Assembly: GCA_030141605.1 (NCBI GenBank)
Contig: JAQGDQ010000303.1
Span: forward strand, 1 to 62,000
Length of the DNA: 62,000 bases
Source: Tubiluchus corallicola
Lineage: Eukaryota; Priapulida; Priapulimorpha; Priapulimorphida; Tubiluchidae
Reading direction: 5' to 3'
The notes under the pieces were generated by a model. That model made no database searches. It saw only the letters and a list, made by a program, of their open reading frames with translations, and was not told the DNA's origin. Shown piece by piece: positions 1 through 10,112 of this stretch. The position numbers and the translations under genes are program-made. Numbering within the stretch: the first letter of the stretch is position 1; each line of letters begins with the position of its first letter.

Positions 1-115
1 TGAAAAGTCAGAAGAATTCTGTTTTAATACTAATAATAGTAATATAAATTGCAAATCAGAATTTTCTTTCGGATAAATTTTGTGGCCCTGAAAAGGGCCG
101 GTTGGTTATATTTAA

Positions 116-340
116 GGTTCTCGATGATTCATATGAAGTTCAATTGAAGAAATTGTACACGCAGTTGGATCCGCGTCATGTTCGGAAGCAGAAGTGGTTC
201 TCGATGATTCATATGAAGTTCAATTTAAGAAATTGTACACGCAGTTGGATCCGCGTCATGTTCGGAAGCAGAAGTGGTTCTCGATGATTCATATGAAGTT
301 CAATTGAAGAAATTGTACACGCAGTTGGATCCGCGTCGTC
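116..340. repeat. 80-bp tandem repeat, about 2.8 copies
   Basis: The phrase GGTTCTCGATGATTC recurs at 116, 196 and 276, giving an exact 80-bp period. The first two units are complete and the third stops near 338. Copies differ by very few bases (for example CAATTGAAG against CAATTTAAG). The innermost unit supplies the last codons and stop of the minus-strand gene at 300-1031, and the other units fall in its predicted 3'UTR. Because 80 is not a multiple of 3, the extra copies do not extend the reading frame. Confidence 0.95.
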
Positions 341-758
341 TGTTGTTGTATGGGCGTTGTCTATAACGTTGTCTGTTATGCCTGGGATGTATATGTTGTT
401 GCTGTTGTGGTAATTGTTGCTGTTGTTGTAATAGTTGTTGCTGTTGTGGTAATTGTTGCTGTTGTTGTAATAGTTGTTGCTGTTGTTGTAATTGTTGTTG
501 TTGCTGTTGTTGTATGCGTGAAATGCGTTCAAGTTGGGTTTGCACATGGGCCATGAATTGTTCAAGAATTTGTTGTTGGTGCTGTTGTTGATTTTCCTGT
601 TCCTGTCCTTGTTCTTGTTCGTGTCGTTGTTCTTGTTCGTGTCTTTGTTCTTGTTCGTGTCTTTGTTCTTGTTCGTGTCTTTGTTCTTGTTCGTGTCCTT
701 GTTCTTGTTCGTGTCCTTGTTCCTGTTCGTTTGGATTCAACTGCAATTTCTCCATTTT
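300..758 (-). CDS. Secreted Gln/Glu-rich low-complexity protein, exon 2
   Basis: This is the second exon of a two-exon gene; no homolog is recognised. A minus-strand acceptor (TATGTTACAG) ends at 759 and joins, in phase 0, the signal-peptide exon at 954-1031. The spliced product is 178 residues. Exon 2 encodes a short linker (KMEKLQLNPN), seven hexapeptide repeats of the type EQEQ[G/R]H, a Q-rich stretch, a short amphipathic helix-like segment (ILEQFMAHVQTQLERI), a long polyQ tract broken by L and P, and an Arg/Asn-rich basic tail with a triple-Arg site and one Cys, ending YNFFN. The charge pattern (acidic, then polyQ, then basic) and secretion suggest a structural, matrix, adhesive or precursor-type protein, but this is inference. 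The polyQ could instead be a passively expanded microsatellite. An ATTAAA-like polyadenylation signal lies near 23-28 on the minus strand. Other frames over this tract are open only because of the repeat. Confidence 0.7.
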   Translation of the reverse strand, partial: KMEKLQLNPNEQEQGHEQEQGHEQEQRHEQEQRHEQEQRHEQEQRHEQEQGQEQENQQQHQQQILEQFMAHVQTQLERISRIQQQQQQQLQQQQQLLQQQQQLPQQQQLLQQQQQLPQQQQHIHPRHNRQRYRQRPYNNRRRGSNCVYNFFN

Positions 759-953
759 CTGTAACATAGACATATTTTTGTTAAAAAAACAAAGATTTTT
801 CAAACAATATGGAAAATTATTCTTCATTTCATTTTTTGCATAACATAACATGTATGAAACCAAACATGTTATTCAGAAAACTTTAGACTTAAATAGTTTT
901 AGATATTTTGATAATAAATGCTAATGTAAATTAATATAAGAGAAATTTATTAC

Positions 954-1031
954 CTTGGAAATATTGCTTTTTCCTCCGAAGACAAGACAAAGAATGCCAA
1001 AAAATAGTACTAATGCCAGTGTAAAACGCAT
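954..1031 (-). CDS. Secreted Gln/Glu-rich protein, exon 1 (signal peptide)
   Basis: The exon has 26 codons from ATG at 1031 to an AAG|GTAATA donor at 954/953. It encodes MRFTLALVLFFGILCLVFGG followed by KSNISK, a textbook signal peptide: one basic residue, a hydrophobic core, and small residues around the predicted cleavage at 19-20. The intron to exon 2 is 195 bp and phase 0. The ATG lies about 11 nt downstream of the start expected from the TATA box at 1065-1073, so the 5'UTR would be very short. Confidence 0.75.
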
Positions 1032-1064
1032 CTTGAAGAAGTGCTGAAATTTTGGCGGCTACAG

Positions 1065-1073
1065 ATTTTTATA
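1065..1073 (-). promoter_or_regulatory. TATA box of the secreted Q-rich gene
   Basis: On the minus strand the sequence reads TATAAAAAT, 34-42 bp upstream of the ATG at 1031. The spacing predicts a transcription start close to 1042. TATA promoters with short leaders are common for abundantly expressed, tissue-restricted secreted proteins, which fits the signal-peptide exon. Confidence 0.55.
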
Positions 1074-1084
1074 GCTACCCAGGG

Positions 1085-1994
1085 ATTAAGACGACTGAAT
1101 TGTTACACGGACGTTAACGTACATGCTTAATTGTTCTCGTTACGCGGTCGTTACAGTACACGTCGCGTTTCAGATATTGAGCAGCGGAAATTTTTATAGT
1201 GTGTACTCCAACGCGAGTGTGAAATATGTCACTTTCAATCCGAATGTGTACTTTAACGGCAGTGTAATGTGGTTCAATGCTAATCCGTTGAATTGTAAAA
1301 AGACACGACGTTGTTAATAAGAAATTTCCAACTGATGTAATTAAAACAGAATTTAAAGAAATTAAGACTGCGGGCCTTACAATAGCTGTGTTTAAACTTT
1401 AAATTTCTAAGTTTCGTACGCTTGAGAATCGAACATCGTAAGACGTAGCCTATAAGCCTATAATTGTACTGCCGCCTGAACAACCATGGATGTTTAATAA
1501 ATTCGAAGCCGCCGCAGCCTGCCTCAGAGGTTTACCGCTTTGGTAGTACAGCTGAGCAGAATCGGTACCAGATGTAATATCAAGCACTTAATGATTTTAA
1601 TGAAAAGCAGTAAAATAGAGGGCAGTGTTTCGAGATAGTTATGATTTTGCTAACTAAGAGTTTTATAGTTCACATTTAATATTTTAGTATACAAGTTTAT
1701 ATTGCACAATGTTTTTCATACCACGTAAAGTATATCGCTTAATATTGTAAATCTTCTCACATAACTAATTGTTAACTTAACTAATTTGTACTACAAACTA
1801 AAAAAAATTATATAGGGCTAATTACAATATGGGCTTAACGTTTAAACCGTACAATAAGTTCGTCTATGTACATCTTTAGTGCTGCCCATTACTATCAAAT
1901 TACAATAGAAGATACAATGAGAAATAAGTTTAACATACACACAGTGGGTTTGATGGAAATCACTTATAAACGCGGTTAATATAATCTCTTATAT
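1085..1994. other. Intergenic, no supported gene
   Basis: A 64-codon plus-strand frame at 1123-1317 (Asn-rich, ending CKKTRRC) lies head-to-head with the secreted gene, but it lacks a signal peptide, splice signals and recognisable domains. The sequence around 1102-1165 has imperfectly repeated ACG/GTTA-rich words. The rest is AT-rich with no structure I can name. Confidence 0.3.
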
Positions 1995-2185
1995 TAATCC
2001 ATTGTGCTCTACTCTGCTTACAACTTTAATTCAGCAAAAAGCTACAGGCTTTGCGTTAGTTAAACAAACAGTAGGCATGATGTTACGGCCTTTGCGTTAT
2101 AAATGAGGACTAGGTAGGATGTTCGCGTATTATTGATTACACGTGTATTTATACGCAAAATCTTTTGCGGGGCGTTTGCTATTTA
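1995..2185 (+). repeat. Dispersed repeat family R1, copy 1 (diverged)
   Basis: This copy shares blocks with 10113-10345 and 12352-12580: CTTTAATTCAG, CTTTGCGTTATAAAT, GTAGGATGTTCGCG, ATTATTGATTA, and TATACGCAA followed by TTTTGCGGGGC. It runs directly into the minisatellite element at 2186. No coding potential is seen. Strand is arbitrary and matches the other copies. Confidence 0.7.
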
Positions 2186-3135
2186 TTATATTATAGCACA
2201 TAGTTTCAACTTTGTGAAAAATTTTTGGAATGGTTTTGTTGTAATGCTGTGCTGTTGGTGCTTGTGCTATAGGTGTCGTCATCGTTGCCACCATCATCAT
2301 CATCAACATCATGATCACCACGTGAGGTGGTGGATTTGATGTGGTGTGGTGGTGGTGTGCTTTGTGTGTTGTGCTATGCATGGTGTGGTGGGGTGATAGG
2401 GTGTGTGGGGTGTGGTGTGGGTAGTGTGGTATGGAGTGGGTGGCGTGGTGTGTGGGTGGGTGTTGTAGTGCAGTGTGGTGTTATGGTGTGGTGTGGTGCA
2501 GTGCGGTGTGATGTGGTGGAGTATTATGGTGTGGGTGGTGTGGTGTGGTGTGTGGGTGGTGCGGTGTGGTGTGATGTGGTGGAGTAGTATGGTGTGGGTG
2601 GGTGGTGTGTTGCAGTGTGGTGTTATGGTGTGGTGCTGTGCAGTGTGATGTTGTGGAGTATTATGGTGTGGGTGGTGTGGTGTGGTGTGTGGGTGGTGCA
2701 GTGGTATGGTGTGGTGCAGTGTGGTGTGATGTGGTGGAGTGGTATGGTGTGGGTGGTATGGTGTGGTGCAGTGCGGTGTGCTGGTATTGTGTGGTGCAGT
2801 GTGGTGCGATGAGGTGGAGTGGTATGGTGTGGTGCAGTGTGGTGTGATGAGGTGGAGTGGTGTGGTGTGGGTTGTGTGTTGACTTGTGCACAAAATTCTT
2901 TTTGTGGGGTTTGGCTAGAATGTAGTGGTATGGTGTGGTGCAGTGTGGTGTGATGTGGTGGAGTGGTATGGTGTGGGTGGTGTGGTGTGTAGGTGGTATT
3001 GTGTGGTGCAGTGTGGTGCGATGAGGTGGAGTGGTATGGTGTGGTGCAGTGTGGTGTGATGGGGTGGAGTGGTGTGGTGTGGGTTGTGTGTTGATTTGTG
3101 CACAAAATTCTTTTTGTGGGGTTTGGTTAGTTTCT
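2186..3135 (+). repeat. Dispersed element with internal TGG-rich minisatellite, copy 1
   Basis: The left flank (TATAGCACATAG, then GCTGTTGGTGC, CATCGTTGCC and CATCATCATC) and the right flank (GCACAAAATTC, then TTTTTGTGGGGTTTGGCTAG) are shared with the copy at 9390-9985. Between them lies about 600-750 bp of degenerate GTGTGGTG-type minisatellite in irregular higher-order units. The right flank appears twice, at about 2886-2918 and 3099-3130, so a ~213-bp segment is duplicated. Long His/Thr/Pro or Val/Trp/Cys frames across it are repeat artefacts. Confidence 0.8.
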
Positions 3136-3279
3136 GTATATATTGTATATATATATACCAAGAATATTAATATAATAGTAGATTAGTAATTACTGTACTT
3201 TAGGGTTTATAGTATAATGATATAGTATAGTAATAATTGTACCACTGGTACAATTTTTTAAAGTTTTTGGTATGACACT

Positions 3280-3342
3280 GATTTGGAATTGAAGCCGTAA
3301 CTTCTTAGGCGAAAAGTAAGTATGCAATCACCGTGCTAACAC
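3280..3342 (-). mobile_element. Possible tRNA-derived SINE head (degenerate)
   Basis: The minus strand has an A-box-like GTTAGCACGGTGATTG at about 3325-3340 and a B-box-like GGCTTCAATTCCAA at about 3282-3296, spaced as in a tRNA. It resembles the better candidate near 61.3 kb, sharing GTGATT and GCATACTT. There is no cloverleaf I can draw with confidence, so it is not a functional tRNA gene. Confidence 0.35.
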
Positions 3343-3360
3343 TCATCAGGTAACTTCATC

Positions 3361-5224
3361 GTGGTAGTGCTCCTATATGATAAGAAAATAAATGCATAGA
3401 TAAATTATCTACATCGTTTTTTGCGTTCTTGAAACTGTGAAGTTAGTTACTATTACTGATACGCATCGCAGATCTCTAATATCTGTACGCGGGCTTCAGA
3501 CTACATCATCCATGACGTCACGCTACGTGCTTAACTGTAGAATAGTAGCAGTGAATTAATCCTATTCTTATAGAAGCTTAATATAGCTCAGTACTATATG
3601 TTGCCAGTTTTAATTCTGTTCGAAGTGACAGTAACTTGATAACGCCGCAGGCGTTATTAATGCCTTCAGAATCTTGGAATTACATGCTGAGAGTGCATTT
3701 CTTCAATAATCTCTTATTGGTGTACTTATGAGAGCAACACAATTTAATTTGCTAGATTTACCAGTAGGTAGCGCTACGGGTGTAGGCCTACCACAAAGGT
3801 GCTTCCTTGGGTTTCACAAATTTAGGGCCAACTCTGCATCTACACCAAAATGTTGAGGACTAGTAACAAGGTCTGTAACAGACAAAGTCGGTGGTCCATT
3901 ATTGCCCAGTTATGCTGACATTATGCTCAGTGGTTGGCAAATAAACAGCAGACATAGGCCACTTCTCTCTTTGTAGTGACTGAACAAAAAATTACGGGAA
4001 GAGAAGTAAAAGAGTGCTTGTGACACTATAATTGAAATATCTCGCAAGGGCAAACGAATAGTCTTTAGAAATGTGTTGTTTTAGAGAGCCGTATATCAAT
4101 GCTGAAACTACCAATTTTTTACCCGGAATTAGCCATGTCGGTAATACTGCCGCACCTAAACATAGCATGCGCATTTACAGAAAGGGAGGCATATCCCTTC
4201 ACCTCTTTTTGACTTCACGTCAGAAAGAAAGGGTAGGCTTAGCAATTTCCAAAAACTAGAAAGAATTATTAAATTGTTTTACTCATTGTTTTATTTGACT
4301 GTTACGTCGCACATAATTACATTTTGCTCATGTTGTTGCAAATATCTTGAAGGAACTCACATATTCAATTCCAGTATATGAATGCAATAATCAAAACACA
4401 TTATCAGTGATTAGTGGGCGTTGTTGTTGCGCGAGTTCTGACAAATAAGCAGCGAATTTGCTGTGTACTACGAAATATCACGATATCCCCAAGTGGCGTG
4501 AGAAGTTAAATGCTGAGCTTCAGATTTATTATAGGAAAACTAATATGAAATGTTTCTTCATTGAAGTAAGGACGTGATGTATTAATAAGGTTTCAGCGCT
4601 CCAAGTTGTGTTTCTGTGTTTTTAATAAAATTGTTTAAAAGATTCTACATAGCTGCGTAAAGGGTTTAATGTTTATAATTATACAGCATACGGGAAGTGC
4701 AAAAACTAAGTTTAAAAACTGCTCATTTCAGAAATGCACTGAACGAAAATTCAGGCGACTACATACCTCTAAAGCGAACAAATTCACCTTACTGTAGCAT
4801 GTTTTACTCATAATTAGAAAGGTTTATTAAGCATGATATTAAACTCCCTATGATCACCAAAACTTTCCCTAACTCTGGTGACTTAAAATTAAGACAAGAC
4901 AAAGAAACGGAGCAAGAAACACTGTTAGCAGTCAGCAATCAGTGTTATGGACTTGATTAGGTCCGTGAATGAATGACTATGGCATGTGGTAAGTTTTAAT
5001 TGTAAAGCGTGCTAGTATATATTATACATGTGTAGTATAGATTGCAGAGAAAAATAAAAATGTTTGCCATTAAATGTGTTATTCACAAAAGCTTTTATAA
5101 ATTCTGCTTGTCCCTTTAAATATGATTTTAACCTATCTAAGCAACTTAACTTATATATTACAGACAGCTAGTCTTTCGCGTGCTATGATCACTTAGCTTA
5201 ACTCAGTTAAGTGTCATAAAAAAT
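3361..5224. other. Intergenic, no supported gene
   Basis: Only short frames occur (for example 60-62 codons around 3992-4259) and none has recognisable content. There is a perfect cAMP-response-element octamer TGACGTCA at 3513-3520. Otherwise the sequence is AT-rich. The distal part is the 3' flank of the GPCR gene. Confidence 0.4.
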
Positions 5225-5230
5225 TTTATT
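5225..5230 (-). promoter_or_regulatory. Candidate polyadenylation signal of the GPCR gene
   Basis: The minus strand reads AATAAA about 220 bp downstream of the GPCR stop codon. It is the first canonical hexamer after the stop on that strand. Confidence 0.5.
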
Positions 5231-5447
5231 GGTTAAGAAACAATAGTTTTGAGTCGCGTGCAACTATCGTCACAAGCATGTTACATCCCTTACAGGCAAA
5301 CTTGTAAGAACATAAGCTGACCATCTAGCTTGAACCGATTGTTTTTTTTCAGTTAACACGTCCACATTGTTTTTCACCCACGCGTCTAAGACAGCAGAAT
5401 GCCTTCTGTAACAAGGGAAGTTTCACAGCTTCATTTGTGATATTCAC

Positions 5448-6854
5448 TCAAGAATATATAACTGTAAGTGATCTCCCTACTCCAGCTTGAATGTCAGAAC
5501 CCGCTAATGTTCGCTGGTTGTTAGAAACATAGCATGCATTTTGTTTGATTGAACAATTCTCGTACACCTGATCTTGGGTTTCCGTCACTTCTGCGTTATT
5601 TTTGTCGCAAGAACGCTTTTCCGTGCGTCGTTGACGCATAATTTTGCTCGTCAGAGATTTCCATGAGTGACGTAAGAAATTATTGTTAGAGCTAGAAGCT
5701 TCTTCACAACTTTCGGTATTAACGGCTTGCGCTTTTGCGCAACCACAAAGGTTGCGCACCGCCATTTGAAACTTTTCCATAAAAAGACAATAACAGATAG
5801 GATTGACTGAGGAGTTGCTGAGAGCTAGCCATTGAACTATTGGATAAACCAAGGTGGCCATGTAAGCTTCGTTGTTCTGAAAATCTACGCCCTCTCGCGT
5901 AAAATCTAACCACAACACTACCACGTGATATGGCAGCCACGTGACACCGAAAATGATGGTCAATATGATGATTAATTTCACGAGTTTTCTTCGTTTGTTT
6001 TGCACTTTTTCTAATTGTATCATTTGGCTCTCAACCCCATCTTCGTTTTTTAAACGCTTGTCTCCGTACCACAATGTTTTTCCAATCACTGCGTATGTGT
6101 ATAACATGAACACCATTGGAATCAAATACAAGACTACGAATATAAAACAGTTATAAATCCGTTTGTACAAGATGTTCGTGTATGTTTCTCGACATAAGGT
6201 TATCCCGTGCGAATCGGTTATAGTTCTATTCACAAACAACATTGGTGTCATGGTTAAAGCAGATACGACCCAAACCGATAGAACCATGCAGTGAACCCTC
6301 GCACCGTGAAAGATAATTCGAGCTTTCATTGGGTAGTAAATCTTATAGTACCTGTCCAGCGATACTACTATCAAGGTCAGTACACTAACGGAAACGGAAA
6401 CACCTTGCACAAATGGGGTTAGTTTGCACATGACGTCACCGTAAATCCACACCCGGTAGACAGTGGCGCCTAGTGTCAATGGCATTGATACCAGTACTAC
6501 CATGACGTCACCAACGGCCAGGTTAAGCAGGAATGTGTAAGTCAGATTTCGCATTGTTTTAAACTTGATTACAACTGCAAACACCAGAATGTTCCCCACT
6601 AAACCCAAACAGAATGCTAAGGCGTAGGCGATGATGAGGGCTATGGTCAGAGGCGTCTTGTGAGTGTACATGGTGTTCAGGATAAAATTCTTGTCCATGC
6701 CTGCCAACCATACGTCCAGCTGTGACGCGTCTACGCCGCACGTTTTTGTTTCGTTGGTTCCGTTGCTGATACAGGGAATCCATGCCTCGCTGTTTAGCAA
6801 CTCGGTTATGTTAATCGGATATCCCGTAAAATCACCAAGTTGACCTATGTCCAT
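5448..6854 (-). CDS. Class A neuropeptide-type G protein-coupled receptor, complete
   Basis: A 468-residue seven-transmembrane receptor encoded in one coding exon. The extracellular N-terminus (1-68) has three N-glycosylation sequons (N15, N31, N34) and two extra cysteines (C28, C39). TM1 is at about 69-96 with G87-N88. TM2 is at 106-130 with NLAVGD (D116). TM3 is at 141-165, starts at C143 and ends in DRY 167-169. C221 in loop 2 would pair with C143. TM5 is at about 233-257, TM6 at 290-317 with the toggle region TWLP (W306, P308), and TM7 at 331-358 with NPICY (N351-Y355). A palmitoylation-type NLCGC follows helix 8. The CKLTPFVQGVSVSVSVLTL region and SNSSVNPICY resemble the orexin/allatotropin/NPFF-like beta group of peptide receptors, but I cannot assign the ligand. 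The C-tail (370-468) is Ser/Thr/Asn-rich. The ATG is chosen because a 5'UTR splice acceptor lies just upstream and no upstream in-frame ATG precedes it. Confidence 0.95.
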   Translation of the reverse strand: MDIGQLGDFTGYPINITELLNSEAWIPCISNGTNETKTCGVDASQLDVWLAGMDKNFILNTMYTHKTPLTIALIIAYALAFCLGLVGNILVFAVVIKFKTMRNLTYTFLLNLAVGDVMVVLVSMPLTLGATVYRVWIYGDVMCKLTPFVQGVSVSVSVLTLIVVSLDRYYKIYYPMKARIIFHGARVHCMVLSVWVVSALTMTPMLFVNRTITDSHGITLCRETYTNILYKRIYNCFIFVVLYLIPMVFMLYTYAVIGKTLWYGDKRLKNEDGVESQMIQLEKVQNKRRKLVKLIIILTIIFGVTWLPYHVVVLWLDFTREGVDFQNNEAYMATLVYPIVQWLALSNSSVNPICYCLFMEKFQMAVRNLCGCAKAQAVNTESCEEASSSNNNFLRHSWKSLTSKIMRQRRTEKRSCDKNNAEVTETQDQVYENCSIKQNACYVSNNQRTLAGSDIQAGVGRSLTVIYS

Positions 6855-6882
6855 CTTGAATAGTAAGAACAGCCTTGCGTCT
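6855..6882 (-). other. GPCR 5'UTR segment and splice acceptor
   Basis: On the minus strand a pyrimidine-rich tract TTCTTTTTATTTTAG ends at 6881, followed by 26 nt of leader before the ATG at 6854. The receptor therefore has at least one upstream non-coding exon, not identified here. Confidence 0.7.
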
Positions 6883-9389
6883 AAAATAAAAAGAAAACGT
6901 TGTCAATAAACATTATGTTATGAAAGTGTACTGCGTTATTTTCGTTATCTCTTTTACTTTTAATTTTAAGCATAGCCTAGTTTAGCAAAATTTGTGTACC
7001 TAAAGGACGATTCGAAAGTCGAGACTGATATAGACTCAGCATTAATTAATTACAGCTTTTAATCGACTATAGCCATAATATAGGTCATGATATTATTCTC
7101 GGTTCTTCTTGTCATGGGCCTTCTTATAAGTCAAGGTGGATCACGTTGGATCGGCGTTACATACATTCATAGGAAGACTTTATTCGATCAACAGTAAGTT
7201 CTGCAGAGAAAACTATTTACGCCCTATTGGCAACGTGACTCGGGCAAGTAAGTCTGTTTGCAAGTATTTAGGAATTCTTCTGTTAAGAAAGGCAGCTTGC
7301 CGAAATAAAACATATTAAAAATAAAGCCTATTTTGCACCTAGGCTTGATGGTGTAGGAGATTCTTAGTAAATTTTTAAACTAATGCTTGTATCTCAAAAG
7401 GGCCGATTTTTTGTTGAGTATACCCGAGACCATGTTCTAACAGAGTCTGAAGAGAAAAATTGTATTGCAATTTGTTCTAGGTACCTCCTTGCTAAGACCT
7501 CTTTTTACCCACGTATAGGTAAGCCTGGCTGCGGAAGTAAGTAGGAATTCTCCTGGTAAGTAAGGCAGTTCGCAAAAGTCACTAATGATTTTTCTGGTAA
7601 GATTAAACATTAATTCTCTGTATTTTTAATTCTTTATCTGATATCGTGAACAAAAGAGTTGTTGTATCTTTTCTGAGTGTGGTTTTCTCTTGCTTTTTTA
7701 TAGCAATTTTTTGCAAGAATCGTCTGACATAGCAGTCTTGAACTTGCTGTTATTATGTCCAGGAAGAGACAGGCAGGAAATTTTGAACAAACGTTTCATT
7801 ATATATACATATATATAACATATATTATATAGTTATAATAGATAAACCGCTACATGTGATATGTGCGGTATGTGACAGAATTCAATAATCAGTGGCATTG
7901 TAAGGTGATAACGAATCTATATTTACCACAACTGAAAGTGTAAGGCTTTTATTCCTGGTAAAATGGCATTCATGCTTAGGAATTTCAGATGACCAGGCCG
8001 TTGAAAAGTGTTGAAAATTGCTCACTGCAAAGATTTGATCTATACTCGTCTTTTCTCAGCTCTTCCTATAGTCATTTAGTGTCTATCTTTTAAGAGATTG
8101 AGCGTTTCGACACTTGAAGTAATCGGTTACACTAGTGAGAGCAACACTAGTACTTTCAGCAAAGATGGATGCCCTTTGCATTTATAATTGTGTTTTATCT
8201 ACGAAGACCTGTCAATTATTAAGTAGAACTCGTACCATCACCCAATAAATTTCTATGGCCGATGTCTAATATCTATCGAGTAAGATCTTATAATGTATTA
8301 ACATTTACTATTAACGTCTAATGAAAGTCTTGCCATCTATTCTTTAGTATCGCACCACAAGCACCAACACTGGCTCCTTAAAAGACGTCCTAGCAATAAT
8401 AAGGCTAGCTTTAGTAAAGACATATATACTTAGCACTTATTGCTCTATAGTAAATGCCTAAGTGGAAGCTTCTCATACGAATATGTCAATTCATTTGATG
8501 ACATTATGCCGAAAAAATTAAACCAACTTGAAATCGTTAAAAACAATTTGTTTCACTTCAACTTCTAATGTTTACATCAAATATATAGCAAGTAAATAAG
8601 CCATTAAGAAAAATCCTTAAAACTCCTAAGGTAGTCATCGAAACATTTTGAGTTAAAATTTCTTTATACAATTTGGCAAATTAAGGTTTAGCTATTTGGA
8701 AATTAGGGTCATGTAACCAAGTAACCAAGTTTATTTCCGTCCTTCCTAAGGAGCAAAGATTAGAATAAGGAGCCTAGTTATGGGATTTCCCACAAGACAT
8801 TTGTGGTGTGTTTAAGTGTGCAATTGTTTCAGATCACTCTAATACTAACCAGTTAGACTAATTGGTCTGTTAACTAATGCTAATTAATGGCAGTGAAGTA
8901 AAACTGTTTAATTACAAAATGAATCTTGGAGGAACAATTTTCGATCGGCGCCCTATTTTATTTGAGTTACTTTCAACAATACCTGACACTGCCAAAACAA
9001 ATATCGTGTATAATTCCCAAGAAGATGTTTAGTATTCCAATTCTTTTAATTAAGCAATTGATTACCTGACATTCGCAGACTAAATCATGCAGTCAACCAA
9101 CAGAAACCGGATAAAATAATCGATCATCTACGTTTTGTTTTGGAGAGAGGTCCACCGTACGAAACGAGAAGGGTGTATTTCGAAGTTCTTTTTCAACCCC
9201 CTGTGCTGCACGCTATTTGGACCATCCATTGTCTTTGAGTTTGCGAAATTTCACGGCTGTTCCAGGCATTGCAGCGGTACAGACTTTACATGTAAGTAAG
9301 TTGTGTTAACGTTTCATCATTTGAGAAGCGGAAAACAAAACTATGTGGAAGGTCCGCGCATTATTGATCATTGCTAAACAGACTAAGAG
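6883..9389. other. Upstream region of the GPCR, no supported coding gene
   Basis: It should hold the first GPCR exon and promoter on the minus strand, but I cannot place them. Two loosely similar segments at about 7245-7300 and 7527-7575 share AAGTAAGT, AGGAATTCT and AAGGCAG, and may be an old direct repeat. An AT dinucleotide run lies near 7800-7830. No open frame longer than about 60 codons looks real. Confidence 0.35.
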
Positions 9390-9985
9390 CATTTATTATA
9401 GCACATAGATTCAAGTTTGTGGAAAATGTTTTTTGTTGTGATACTGTGTTGTTGGTGCTGTAGGTGTCATCATCGTTGCCGCCATCATCATCATCATCAT
9501 GATGTGAGGATGTGGATTTGATGTGGTGTGGATTGTGTGGTGTGGTGGTGGAGGTGTGCTCTGGGTGTTGTGCTATGGATGGTGTGGTGGGGTGGTAGGG
9601 TGTGTCTGGTGTGGCATGGTGTGAGTTTGATGATGTGGTGTGTGTGGCGTTGCTGTAGTGGTGTGGGTGGTGTGGTGCAGGTAGTGTGGTATGGTGTGGT
9701 GCAGTGTGGTGTGATGTGGTGAGGAGTGGTGTGGTTTAGTTTGGTCTGGGTAGCATGGTGTGGTATTGATAATGTGGTGTATGTGGTCTTGCTGTAGTGG
9801 TGTGGGTGGTGTGGTGCAGGTAGTGTGGTATGGTGTGGTGCAGTGTGGTGTGATGTGGTGAGGTGTGGTGTTGGTTGTGTGGTGTGAGTTGTGCGGCAAG
9901 TGTGGGTGGTGTAGTGTGGGTTATGTGTTCATTTATGCACAAAATTCTTTTTGCGGGGTTTGGCTAGTCTATATATTAATTTCCG
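9390..9985 (+). repeat. Minisatellite-bearing element, copy 2
   Basis: The left part (TTATTATAGCACATAG, then TGTTGTTGGTGC, CATCGTTGCC, CATCATCATCATC and GTGGATTTGATGTGG) and the right part (GCACAAAATTC, then TTTTTGCGGGGTTTGGCTAG) match copy 1 at 2186-3135. The TGG-rich core here is shorter, contains a GTTGCTGTAGTGGTGTGGG-type unit, and has two ~130-bp sub-repeats. Confidence 0.8.
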
Positions 9986-10009
9986 TGGTATGGGCTTAAT
10001 ATATATATA

Positions 10010-10112
10010 TATAGTGTGGCATGGTGTGTGTGGTGTTGCTGTAGTGGTGTGGGTGGTGTGGTGTAGGTAGTGAGGTATGGAGTGGTGCCGTGTGGTGTGA
10101 TGTGGTGAGGTG
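10010..10112 (+). repeat. Minisatellite fragment related to the element core
   Basis: It repeats the GTTGCTGTAGTGGTGTGGG and GGTAGTGAGGTATGG units of the copy at 9390-9985. It sits between an AT run at about 10000-10012 and the R1 repeat starting at 10113. It looks like a rearranged or nested part of the same family. Confidence 0.7.

Noticed and set aside
209-565. Asn/Tyr-rich 118-residue minus-strand frame
   Set aside because: Alternative frame of the polyQ tract. The spliced frame with the signal peptide is the supported one.
350-764. Plus-strand Val/Leu/Phe-rich frames opposite the polyQ gene
   Set aside because: Antisense of the CAG/CAA repeats and of the hexapeptide repeat; no independent support.
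2315-3161. Several long His/Thr/Pro-rich and Val/Trp/Cys-rich open frames on both strands
   Set aside because: They arise from the TGG/CCA minisatellite, which is open in many frames at once. No start context, splice sites or conserved segment.
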